64,000 nucleotides of DNA. Origin: an uncultured Bacilli bacterium (GTDB taxonomy: Bacteria; Bacillota_I; Bacilli_A; RFN20; CAG-826). The stretch lies in the NCBI GenBank assembly GCA_934140155.1, contig CAKPBC010000003.1, positions 62,001 to 126,000 on the forward strand, written 5' to 3'. The notes beneath the pieces were generated by a model, which saw only the letters and a list, made by a program, of their open reading frames with translations, ran no database searches and was not told the DNA's origin. Below are positions 15,645-24,141 of the stretch, one piece after another (the first letter of the stretch is position 1; each line of letters begins with the position of its first letter). The position numbers and the translations under genes were made by a program.

Positions 15645-18632
15645 ATGAAAAACAAAAAAATTATTATTGGATTATGCAGTGCTTTATTAATTGGTGGCGC
15701 TACTCTGGTATCATGTAATAATGATTCTGGAAATAGTATTTCATCGTCATCAGTTAGTATAGACAAACTAGCACTAGAAAGAAGAATTACTTATGTAACT
15801 AATAATATGATTAATGATGAGTATAAAAATAATTATACCAAAGAATCATATGACAATTTAGTTAAAGCATTAGAAGCTGCTAAAAATATTTTAAATAAAG
15901 AAAACGTAACACAAGAAGAATTAGATCAAGCTTTAAATACTTTAAATGAAGCTGTAAATAACTTAACACCAAAAGAAGTTAGTGATGTAACTACTGCACA
16001 AATTTCATCTTTTATTGATAGCATGAATGGTAATTACACCATGACTGTTTTAGATTATAAAGCAAATAAAGATGCTCCAGTTACTAGAACCTATAAAGCC
16101 ATTGAAAATGCTTATTATAATGAAAATAGTAAACAAGGCTTTGTTGTATTTGATGATTACGTTCATAGTTTTACTTTAAATGACAGCCACTTAAATATCA
16201 GTAGCGCTGTTATTAGCGATACTTGGTCAGTTCCTGCTTATGTTTTAGGAGATGAATTCTACGGTCGTTATGCATCTTGCTTTGGTAAAAGTGAACCATT
16301 ATCTAACTATGGATTTGATACTTATGGTTGGCCATATTCAAAACACTTAGTTAATACGAATACATTTGTTATTGATAACTCTAACTATGTGGCTTTCATG
16401 TTAGATACAATGTTTGATGTTTATTCTTATGATTTTGATGATGTCTCTGAATTTGGTAACTATGTTGGTGTTGATTTAACAAATAAAAATTTAACTATTT
16501 ATATTGCTAATGATTCAAAACTTACTGATGTAACATTTAAATTTACTTTTAGTGATGTAAACAATACAAAAATTGCTCCATTAACAAACTACTTAACTAA
16601 TAATAGCAAATACTCTTCTAATGATGCTTATAATCCAACAAGTAAGATTGAAGATATTTTAAGCAAAAATACTAAAGATAAATATGGCTTTAAAGTTGAT
16701 GTTTATAACGGAAAAGATGGAATTAACGATAATGTCGACTTTAGCATTTATAACGTTGTTAATGATAAAGCCGCTTATTGGGTATTAAATGATAAAGCAT
16801 TAATTTTAAATAATGATAAAACATATCTTGCTAAATATGTAAATAATACAATTACTGTTGGCGAAGAAAATGACTATGGCATCAGTGATATGAATTTAGT
16901 AAATACGTTATTTGCTAAAAAAGATAATCTTGCATTAAACAGCAAAATCGATGAATACTTTATTGATATTAAAGAATCACCATTAACTAGAAATGCTTTA
17001 GCTTATTTCTTTGATATCGTCAATACCACAAATTACACCAAAGATGATATTAATAAAGTATCATTAAAGGTTAATGCTAATAATGAACTTGTAATTTCTT
17101 TATGGAATAAATATAGAAATTCTAACACTCGCGATGGTTTGATTTTAACTGGTGTCGTTAAAGAATATGAAAATGTAGGAATTGGTAGTTTTGATGATCA
17201 AGTAACTGTTTTAAAAGAACAACTAAACCAATTAATTATTCAATATCAAAATGTCTTAAACGAACAAGAGAAATATACAACATATAGTTTAGAAAAATTT
17301 AAAACTTTGTATAATCTTGCTAAGGAATTAGTTAATAGTGATAAAGCATTAACAAGTGATTTAAATAATATTATTAAACTCTTACCATTAAGATATAACG
17401 AACTTGAATCAAAGAATGCATCATATAACGAAAATGGTGTACAAGATATTAAAAATGCTTATAGCAAGTTATATAGTGGAGATGAATATAGTTCAACTTT
17501 AAACTCTTATAAATTAACTGTTTCTATTGATGACAAAGTAACTGAATATATTGCTAATACTTCTTATTATTACAATGTTACAGAAAATAAAGGTGTAATA
17601 AAATTAGAAAAATTCTTTTATGATTTTGAAATTATTGATGGAAAAGTAACAATAGTTGCTCCTAAAGTCACTATAACTGGCGCTAGCCAAAGATATTTAT
17701 CACGTGTCGCTACAGTAGTAGGTGATTATTCTTCGTTAACTACAACAGAAGATTATGATACTTTATCATTCACTCGTATTGCGGGATCTAATGATTATTA
17801 TATTGCTAATCCTTCATACTTAAACTTTATTGAAGGTTTAGATTTATCTAATATTAGTGGTTTAAGCGTTAATGCCTCTAATGACTCTATTACATTTAAA
17901 GCTTATGATTCATTAAAACTTTCAACTATTAGTGATCAAACATTATTATTAAATGAATGTAAAGCCACTGCTACAGTTAGTGAAATTAATAGTGCAAGCT
18001 ATAGCATACTAGATGAATTATTAAATTCTACTAGTGCAATTGTTTCAAAAGATGATATTGTTTCATTTGTTAAAAATAGCGATACAACATCATTTAGTTT
18101 TAAAAAGATGTATGATGATAAAGCATTTACTACATATGTCACAGATAAATATTACTATAGTGAATATGAAAACTATAATGAAGATGAAGAAGCATTTAAC
18201 GAAAATGTTGTATTCTATGCTTTAATTAATGGAGTAGTTAAAAAAGCCACTATTTATTTTGATGGCGCACATGAAGACCCATATAAAGTAGAAGAACTAA
18301 GCACTAAATATACTTCAATTGCTGAATTTATGGGTGTGACATTTGATAGTTTAAAAAATATTACCGCTAATTCATTGACTGGTGATAGTCGTTTCAATTA
18401 TGATGTTGATGATGCACTTTATAATGATTTAATAAAGTTAAGCATTGAAGATGCCGAAGATTTTGAAAGTGCTAAAGTAACATTAATTGAAAATGCATTA
18501 TTATTTAGTTTTGATGATGGTTATGGAAATTTAAATGCTAGATATTCTTTAGAATTTAATGTTGATGGCAATTCATTCTATGGTGCATTTATTGGCTATA
18601 TTATTAGTATGGAAGAAGGAACATTAGAATAA
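15645..18632 (+). CDS. Large lipoprotein with FIVAR-type module and repeated domains
   Basis: The 995-residue protein starts with a lipoprotein signal (lipobox LVSC, C24). A FIVAR-like three-helix module follows (about 32-110, YDNLVKALEAAKNIL and LDQALNTLNEAVNNL). Two similar large regions then appear, one starting VTTAQISSFIDSMNGNYTM (about 114) and one starting VQDIKNAYSKLYSGDE (about 600). Between them is a second helical stretch. FIVAR modules occur in Gram-positive surface proteins. The protein is rich in Asn, Asp, Tyr and Ser and poor in Cys. It lies 4 nt after the second transglutaminase-like gene and 4 nt before the NifH-like gene. Role unknown; an extracellular capture protein is plausible. 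Confidence 0.65.
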   Translation: MKNKKIIIGLCSALLIGGATLVSCNNDSGNSISSSSVSIDKLALERRITYVTNNMINDEYKNNYTKESYDNLVKALEAAKNILNKENVTQEELDQALNTLNEAVNNLTPKEVSDVTTAQISSFIDSMNGNYTMTVLDYKANKDAPVTRTYKAIENAYYNENSKQGFVVFDDYVHSFTLNDSHLNISSAVISDTWSVPAYVLGDEFYGRYASCFGKSEPLSNYGFDTYGWPYSKHLVNTNTFVIDNSNYVAFMLDTMFDVYSYDFDDVSEFGNYVGVDLTNKNLTIYIANDSKLTDVTFKFTFSDVNNTKIAPLTNYLTNNSKYSSNDAYNPTSKIEDILSKNTKDKYGFKVDVYNGKDGINDNVDFSIYNVVNDKAAYWVLNDKALILNNDKTYLAKYVNNTITVGEENDYGISDMNLVNTLFAKKDNLALNSKIDEYFIDIKESPLTRNALAYFFDIVNTTNYTKDDINKVSLKVNANNELVISLWNKYRNSNTRDGLILTGVVKEYENVGIGSFDDQVTVLKEQLNQLIIQYQNVLNEQEKYTTYSLEKFKTLYNLAKELVNSDKALTSDLNNIIKLLPLRYNELESKNASYNENGVQDIKNAYSKLYSGDEYSSTLNSYKLTVSIDDKVTEYIANTSYYYNVTENKGVIKLEKFFYDFEIIDGKVTIVAPKVTITGASQRYLSRVATVVGDYSSLTTTEDYDTLSFTRIAGSNDYYIANPSYLNFIEGLDLSNISGLSVNASNDSITFKAYDSLKLSTISDQTLLLNECKATATVSEINSASYSILDELLNSTSAIVSKDDIVSFVKNSDTTSFSFKKMYDDKAFTTYVTDKYYYSEYENYNEDEEAFNENVVFYALINGVVKKATIYFDGAHEDPYKVEELSTKYTSIAEFMGVTFDSLKNITANSLTGDSRFNYDVDDALYNDLIKLSIEDAEDFESAKVTLIENALLFSFDDGYGNLNARYSLEFNVDGNSFYGAFIGYIISMEEGTLE

Positions 18633-18636
18633 TTTT

Positions 18637-19380
18637 ATGAAAAAAATTGCAATTTATGGAAAAGGCGGAATAGGAAAATCCACTACAGTTTCAAACTTAG
18701 CTAAAGCTTTAGTGGAACTAAATTATAAAGTATTTCAGATAGGTTGTGATCCTAAGGCTGATTCAACAATCTTACATAATAATGGTAAAAGAATTATGAC
18801 TGTTTTAGATGCTATTAGGTTAGGTGTAGATGATGAAGAACATATTTTACATTTAGGTAGTGATGGTGTTTATTGTTTAGAAGCTGGTGGTCCTCGTCCA
18901 GGGTGCGGTTGTGCCGGACGAGGCATCATCGCCGCATTTGAAAAAATTAATGAACTTAATTTGATTGAAAAATATCAACCAGATTTTATTTTATATGATG
19001 TTTTAGGTGATGTTGTATGTGGCGGTTTTGCAATGCCCATTAGAAATGGTTACGCGGATGATTTATATATTGTTACCAGTGGAGAAATGATGGCGTTATA
19101 TGCCGCTAACAACATAAAAGAAGCAGTGAGTGATAATGAACATGATGGTTATGCTAAGTTTAAAGGCTTAATTGTTAATAAAAAGAATATTGAAAATGAA
19201 GATGAAGTTGTACTTCGTGCCGCAAAAGAAATGGATGCTAATATTTTCTTTACTTTACCACGCGATGGAATAGTTCAAGAAGCAGAAAAATTAAATAAGA
19301 CGGTTGTGGAAGCATTTAGTGATAGCGATATGGCTAAATTATATATGGAATTAGCAAAGGAAATTGCCAATGAAAAATAA
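18637..19380 (+). CDS. NifH/BchL-like nitrogenase reductase-type Fe protein
   Basis: The 247-residue protein has the full set of Fe-protein marks. These are the P-loop GKGGIGKST (8-16), GCDPKADST (36-44), PGCGCAGRGI with Cys92, and DVLGDVVCGGFAMP with Cys128. Cys92 and Cys128 match the two cysteines that hold the bridging 4Fe-4S cluster in a NifH/BchL dimer. It is shorter than NifH (about 290) at the C-terminus, as in many nitrogenase-like proteins. It should pass electrons, driven by ATP, to the product of the next two genes. No nifB, nifE or nifN is present in the window, so nitrogen fixation is not implied. The 4-nt gap to the upstream lipoprotein gene places it in the importer operon. Confidence 0.93.
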   Translation: MKKIAIYGKGGIGKSTTVSNLAKALVELNYKVFQIGCDPKADSTILHNNGKRIMTVLDAIRLGVDDEEHILHLGSDGVYCLEAGGPRPGCGCAGRGIIAAFEKINELNLIEKYQPDFILYDVLGDVVCGGFAMPIRNGYADDLYIVTSGEMMALYAANNIKEAVSDNEHDGYAKFKGLIVNKKNIENEDEVVLRAAKEMDANIFFTLPRDGIVQEAEKLNKTVVEAFSDSDMAKLYMELAKEIANEK

Positions 19381-20383
19381 TTTTATAACAAATAAAAAAT
19401 TAGTAAAATACAAGTATTTAACAAGCTATAAAAATTGTTTAGCGACACATTGTAAAATGGATGTTATATTAGAAGAATTAGCAATGCTTAATTCTTTTAA
19501 TGTTTTAGTTATTGGTGTTTTTGAATGTTCTTTTCATTCCAAAAAAGTGATTTTTAATAAGAATGTTAAAAACTATAGCTATTTGTTAACTGATAAAGAA
19601 ATAGTTTTTGCATCATTGGATGAACTAAACAATACTTTAAAATATGTGAATAGTTTGGAGGGATATACATTTGTTTTATCTACTTGTATCCCACAAATTA
19701 ATAACTTAAATATTAAGTCGTTAGTAAGTAAATACGAAAAACTAATTTTTTTATCTGTTGAAGATTATACATCATGTAATTCTTATGATATTTTAAGCGA
19801 TTTTTATTTATCTTTAAAACAATTTTTAAATGATACAGAAATCGATAAAGAAAAAATAACCATTGATAATTATGATAAAAATATCATTTCTAATTTGAAT
19901 AAGGCATTACAATATAAAACTTTAATTATTAATAATAGTAAATATTTAGCTTTATTTAATTCATTTCCTAATCATTTGATTATTGATAATAGCGTTATTC
20001 AACCATTATCGTTTTATAAAACTTATCATAAAGAATTAAATATTTCATTAAATAAACTTTTAAAATTAGAAAAGAAATTAGAAGCGTTTGCCAATAAATA
20101 TCAAAAAATATCAATTAAATCATATTACGCTCCATATATCGCTACTTTATTTTTGGAGTTTAAATTAAAAATTAATAAAATAATTACATCAAATTATAAC
20201 ATTAATGTTTATAATGCTCTGAAAACTTTAAATGATGATTGCTTAATATCGTTTAATGGATCATTATCATTAAGTAAATCCGTTAATACGTATAACTTAA
20301 TTATTGATGATAAAAAAATATATAATATGTCTAATTTTGATAAGATATGTTACATAATTGATGAGGTATTACCATGGGATTAA
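19370..20383 (+). CDS. Divergent NifD/BchN-like oxidoreductase subunit
   Basis: The 337-residue protein keeps only the skeleton of nitrogenase component 1. NCLATHC (C23, C28) lies near the N-terminus. GVFECSFH (C53) stands where the family has GPxGC. LLTDKEIVFAS (72-82) matches TT-x-L-x-E-x-D-x-V-F-G. STCIPQINNLN (C106) matches T-x-C-x-x-x-x-IGDD with the GDD lost. Three cysteines thus sit at the cluster-ligand positions. I start it at ATG 19370, after the RBS AAAGG; it overlaps the Fe-protein gene by 11 nt. It is much shorter than NifD (about 480). Distant homology read from motifs and context; substrate unknown. Confidence 0.72.
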   Translation: MKNNFITNKKLVKYKYLTSYKNCLATHCKMDVILEELAMLNSFNVLVIGVFECSFHSKKVIFNKNVKNYSYLLTDKEIVFASLDELNNTLKYVNSLEGYTFVLSTCIPQINNLNIKSLVSKYEKLIFLSVEDYTSCNSYDILSDFYLSLKQFLNDTEIDKEKITIDNYDKNIISNLNKALQYKTLIINNSKYLALFNSFPNHLIIDNSVIQPLSFYKTYHKELNISLNKLLKLEKKLEAFANKYQKISIKSYYAPYIATLFLEFKLKINKIITSNYNINVYNALKTLNDDCLISFNGSLSLSKSVNTYNLIIDDKKIYNMSNFDKICYIIDEVLPWD

Positions 20384-21540
20384 ATAAATATTTTACTTTA
20401 AAAAGCGCTAGAATGGCTCTTTATAATAAATTTGCTTTGATGGATGATCTAGCAATAATTGAGATTTCGACATCGGGTCATGGAGTATATAATTATGGTG
20501 ATTTAGCTTATAAATATCCAAGTAAAATAAAAAATAATTTATATACAACATCTATTAATGAAGTAGAACTTTCCATTGGTGATTTTACTAAAGTTATTAA
20601 TGCAATTAAAGAGGCAATTAAAGATGGTTATAAAAATATCTTTTTACTTCCATCTAGTTTGGTTTTAATGTTAGGAATAGATTTAAAATTATTAGCGAAC
20701 AAATATAAGAATATGTTTAATATAAATGTTTTCACAATTAATGTAAAAATGCATGAAACATATTATTCCGGATTAAATGATTTTTATAATTATTTAACAA
20801 CTTTAAATTATACCGATGAAAATAAACTCCTAAATTCTTACGCTATTATTGGCGGAGAAAATTCCATTTCGAATTTTAATAAAAAAGTTGAAATCAAAAA
20901 ATTTATAAATCACTATTTTAATTTAAAATGTATATTGATTGACTCTAACAAAATACAATATGATGATTATCTAAAACTAAGTAAAGTAAGATTCGTTATA
21001 ATTACATCATTAAGTGCCTTACAGTTAGCTAAATATTTAAAAGAAAAATTTAATATAGATTATTTATATTTCAATTCGATTAATTATCAAAGTATTAATG
21101 AATACTTAAATACAATCAATAAAACTTTTAACATCCCATTTAAAAAGAAAACTTTATTGAAAGTCAATGAAGACACATTAAGTCAAATAAACAATGTTTT
21201 ACATTTTACTAATAAAAAGATTATCGTTTACGCCGATGAAGATGATTTAAATCTATTGAAAGATTACTTTAAATTATTTAACTATCATAATGTGCATTAC
21301 TATTCCATGTATGAAAGTAAAAATTATGAAAAAATTAATGCGGACGATTTTATTGATATTAATAAAAGAAAAAATGTTGTTGTCCTAAGCAGTGACACTA
21401 TATGCAAACACTTTAAAAGAAGTGTGACTATTACTTATGATGGGGTAACATATAACTTAGTAACAAGTGTTGATAAATCTTTAGTTTTATTAGGTTCGTT
21501 TTATGAATTCTCAAAAAGACTTATTAAAGAAATATTTTAA
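20374..21540 (+). CDS. Divergent NifK/BchB-like oxidoreductase subunit lacking cluster cysteines
   Basis: The 388-residue protein shows the component-1 pattern. SGHGVYNYGD (34-43) stands in the GPxGC place. TTSINEVELSIGDFTKVINAI (58-78) matches the TTxLxExDVxFGGxxKLxxAI element. LLPSSLVLMLGIDLKLLANKY (91-111) matches the TxCxxxxIGDD helix. The two usual cysteines are Val38 and Ser95. The only cysteines lie far downstream (near 188 and 353). In dark-operative protochlorophyllide reductase BchN gives three Cys and BchB one Asp, so an asymmetric cluster is possible; Asp43 is a nearby candidate. It overlaps the D-like gene by 10 nt and ends the operon. Confidence 0.68.
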   Translation: MGLNKYFTLKSARMALYNKFALMDDLAIIEISTSGHGVYNYGDLAYKYPSKIKNNLYTTSINEVELSIGDFTKVINAIKEAIKDGYKNIFLLPSSLVLMLGIDLKLLANKYKNMFNINVFTINVKMHETYYSGLNDFYNYLTTLNYTDENKLLNSYAIIGGENSISNFNKKVEIKKFINHYFNLKCILIDSNKIQYDDYLKLSKVRFVIITSLSALQLAKYLKEKFNIDYLYFNSINYQSINEYLNTINKTFNIPFKKKTLLKVNEDTLSQINNVLHFTNKKIIVYADEDDLNLLKDYFKLFNYHNVHYYSMYESKNYEKINADDFIDINKRKNVVVLSSDTICKHFKRSVTITYDGVTYNLVTSVDKSLVLLGSFYEFSKRLIKEIF

Positions 21541-22245
21541 ACACACAAAAACATTGATTTGGATACAACTCTTAAACTAGGTTCTCAAAATAATGTTTCA
21601 GAATACTGGAACTGGAAATCTTGGAATGCTGGTACTATTGACTTAACAAAAGGAAGCCATATTCTTATGATAACTATTAAAAAGTCAATTAATATTTATG
21701 GCTTTGAAGTTACTACTACAAATTATCAAGCAAATGAAAATGGTGCTGTTACTATTAAAGGTGATGGCACACAGGTTCTTGAAGGTGAATCAGGCTTATT
21801 AAATAGAACTGGTTGGTCAGTGCGTGCTGACTTCGTAAATGTCGGAAGAGATCCAGTTGAATCTTGGAACACTACGACCACAACTGAATTAGAAGCATTA
21901 AAAGGAAGAAGTTTATGTGCTTTAAATGAAGGATGCGTTATTAACATCACATTTGAAGTATTAGGATCATGTAGTTTGGAATTTGATATTATCTGTGCTT
22001 CTCCAAATAATTTAAAATGTTCACAAATTTATGAAGTAACTATTGATGGTAAAAAATTGGAAGGTAATGATACTTCCGTTATATTAAAAGAAAGTTCTGC
22101 TTCTCAATATTGGAACTGGACAAAATATAATGCTGGTAGCATTGATTTAAGTAAAGGCACACATACTGTTACACTTAAATTATTAAATGGCTCATCTAAT
22201 ATTGATTCATTTAGATTTGTAGCATCTAATTTTACTAATAAATAA
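21541..22245 (+). pseudogene. 5'-truncated remnant of a carbohydrate-binding-module protein
   Basis: Directly after the K-like stop, in the same frame, a coding stretch begins inside a folded module. It has no signal peptide, RBS or good start (the first candidate is TTG at 21559). It holds the tail of one CBM6/35-like module (VSEYWNWKSWNAGTIDL) and a complete second one (from about 21750) that ends with the same motif (ASQYWNWTKYNAGSIDL). The sequence otherwise reads cleanly to a TAA at 22243-22245. This looks like the 3' end of a larger extracellular protein left by a deletion. Read-through of the upstream TAA would make a fusion, but nothing shows that this happens. Confidence 0.6.
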
Positions 22246-22266
22246 TAATATCAATATTTAATCATT

Positions 22267-22297
22267 AAATGCTCTTGGGTTTCCTTGAGCATTTTTT
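22267..22297 (+). terminator. Rho-independent terminator after the nitrogenase-like operon
   Basis: Stem AAATGCTC / GAGCATTT with a 12-nt loop, followed by T residues. It is the first clear terminator after 9046, so it probably ends the whole operon together with the CBM remnant. Confidence 0.8.
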
Positions 22298-22418
22298 GAT
22301 GCATTTTAGATTTAAATGAGTATTGGAAATGTTATAAAACAAGAAAAACAACTGTTTTATATAAAAAATATACTTATAAAATAAGTATAAGATAAAAAAA
22401 TCAAAAAAAATAAAAAAA

Positions 22419-22445
22419 TTAGCACTTTTTGGTTGACAGTGCTAA
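22419..22445. promoter_or_regulatory. CIRCE element 1 (HrcA operator)
   Basis: TTAGCACT and AGTGCTAA are perfect arms in the CIRCE 9-9-9 layout (27 bp). The element overlaps the -35 hexamer of the hrcA promoter. Confidence 0.9.
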
Positions 22446-22460
22446 AATTTAGCATATAAT
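22433..22460 (+). promoter_or_regulatory. Sigma-A promoter of hrcA-grpE-dnaK-dnaJ
   Basis: TTGACA (22433-22438) and TATAAT (22455-22460) are both perfect hexamers, with a 16-bp spacer. The promoter lies between two CIRCE elements. Confidence 0.9.
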
Positions 22461-22464
22461 ATAA

Positions 22465-22491
22465 TTAGCACTGAGAGATAAAGAGTGCTAA
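22465..22491. promoter_or_regulatory. CIRCE element 2 (HrcA operator)
   Basis: TTAGCACTG-N9-GAGTGCTAA differs from the CIRCE consensus at a single base. It covers the transcription start region. HrcA bound here would repress the operon until heat shock. Confidence 0.93.
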
Positions 22492-22504
22492 AGAAGGTGA
22501 AGTT

Positions 22505-23554
22505 ATGAGTTTGAGTCGTAGAGACTATATCTTAAAACTAATAGTTGAACACTTTATTAAAGATGCAACGCCAGTTGGTAGTCAAACTTTAATAGAAGAA
22601 TATGGTCTTGATGTTTCAAGTGCCACGATTCGAAGTGAGATGAACGCTCTTGAAAGAGAAGGGTTCCTAGAAAAAACTCATACTTCAAGCGGACGTGTTC
22701 CTTCTTCGAAAGGATATCGTTACTATATTGATTATTTGCGAGAAGAGACAGTTGATTCAAAAATTAAAAATCAAATTACTACCCTGCTAAATGAAAAAAC
22801 TTTAACAGCAGATCAAGTAATTACTCAATCTTGTCAAATCTTATCGCATATGACGAACTTAGCAACTGTGGTCCTTGGTCCAAATGCCGAAGATGAGCAT
22901 CTTATTTCTGTTCAAGTAATTCCTATTTCTACAAATACTGCAACAGTGGTATTTGTTACTGATAGAGGTTATGTAGAAAATAAGACATTTATCTTCGATG
23001 ATGATGTTGAGCTTAATGATATTGAAAGTTGTGTTAAATTACTTAATTCTCGTTTAGTTGGTACACCTGTTAGTGGACTAATTGAAAAGATGGAAGCAAT
23101 GAAACCATTAATTCAAGATTATGTCACAAGCAACGATGTCATCTATCAAGTGTTTATGGAAGCGTTCTTGAAGTTTGCGCGTGATCGAGTTTCCTTATTT
23201 GGTAAAAATGAGTTACTTAATCAACCAGACTTAACAAGTGATGCTGATAAACTTAAACGCTTAATCAAACTTTTTAATTCACCAAGTGAAATGCGTCAAA
23301 TGCTTACTGATGATAGCGATAAAGGCCTAAATGTTAACATTGGTGATGAAGATGATGAATATGGTGATATGTCAATCATCACATCCAAAATCAAAATGCC
23401 AGGTCAAGATGAAGGAACTATTGCTCTTGTTGGTCCTAAAAGAATGGATTATCAAAAAGTCATTAGTGCACTTGAGTATGTCGCAAGTGAATTAGAAAAA
23501 TATTTTGCAAAGGAAAGGAATCAAAATGGAAGAGAAAGAAAAGGAACAAACTGA
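22505..23554 (+). CDS. hrcA: Heat-inducible transcription repressor HrcA
   Basis: The 349-residue protein begins with the winged helix typical of HrcA: LSRRDYILKLIVEHFI, TPVGSQTL and SSATIRSEMNALEREGFLEK, then the THTSSGRVPSSKGYRYYIDYL motif. GAF-like and insertion domains follow, ending in the typical IALVGPKRMDYQKVISALEYV. It binds the two CIRCE sites upstream and so represses its own operon. GroEL normally helps it fold, though no groE lies in this window. RBS GAAGGTGAAG precedes the ATG. Confidence 0.97.
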   Translation: MSLSRRDYILKLIVEHFIKDATPVGSQTLIEEYGLDVSSATIRSEMNALEREGFLEKTHTSSGRVPSSKGYRYYIDYLREETVDSKIKNQITTLLNEKTLTADQVITQSCQILSHMTNLATVVLGPNAEDEHLISVQVIPISTNTATVVFVTDRGYVENKTFIFDDDVELNDIESCVKLLNSRLVGTPVSGLIEKMEAMKPLIQDYVTSNDVIYQVFMEAFLKFARDRVSLFGKNELLNQPDLTSDADKLKRLIKLFNSPSEMRQMLTDDSDKGLNVNIGDEDDEYGDMSIITSKIKMPGQDEGTIALVGPKRMDYQKVISALEYVASELEKYFAKERNQNGRERKGTN

Positions 23555-24122
23555 GATAAAAGATGAAAAATTATCTCGTAAAGAAAAAAGTAAAATTGAA
23601 AAGCTCGAAGAAGAATTAGCAAAGGCTAAAAAAGAAGCGGAAGAGTGGAAAAATAAGTATTACATGGCTTATGCTGATACGCAAAACACTAAGAAACTTT
23701 ATGATAAAGAACATGCCGAAATGATTAAATATCGTGCTGCAGGTTTTATTGAAAATTTGATGCCAGCGCTTGATTCATTCCATTGTGCTTTACAAATTAA
23801 ACCAGATGATGCAAAAATGCAAAACTTCCTAACTGGATTTGAATATATTTATAAAAATCTAATTAGTGCATTAGAAAGCGAAGGAGTTCTCAAATTAGAA
23901 CCAAAAGTTAATGATAAGTTTGATGCTTCATATATGCATGCGTTATCTACTGAAGAAAGCGATCAAGAACCTAATACTATTGTTAAAGTATTATCCGCTG
24001 GATATAAATTAAAGGATCGTGTGATTCGCCCAGCAATGGTTGTTGTAGCTCGTAAAAAAGAAGTTAAAGAAACTAACGAAAACGTTAGTGAAAATAAAGA
24101 AAATAATAGTCCAAAAGACTAA
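23526..24122 (+). CDS. grpE: Nucleotide exchange factor GrpE
   Basis: The 198-residue protein has a charged coiled-coil N-terminus (about 1-60, Lys/Glu rich). The GrpE head follows, with YRAAGFIENLMPALDSFHCAL and the C-terminal VLSAGYKLKDRVIRPAMVVVA. It releases ADP from DnaK. The ATG at 23526 follows the RBS AAAGGAA and overlaps the hrcA end by 29 nt. Confidence 0.96.
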   Translation: MEEKEKEQTEIKDEKLSRKEKSKIEKLEEELAKAKKEAEEWKNKYYMAYADTQNTKKLYDKEHAEMIKYRAAGFIENLMPALDSFHCALQIKPDDAKMQNFLTGFEYIYKNLISALESEGVLKLEPKVNDKFDASYMHALSTEESDQEPNTIVKVLSAGYKLKDRVIRPAMVVVARKKEVKETNENVSENKENNSPKD

Positions 24123-24141
24123 ATGAAAAGGGGAATATATT

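Noticed and set aside
18637..21540. A true nitrogenase or chlorophyll-type reductase (nifHDK, bchLNB).
   Set aside because: The K-like subunit has lost the early cysteines, both subunits are far shorter than NifD/NifK, and no cofactor-assembly or chlorophyll genes are present.
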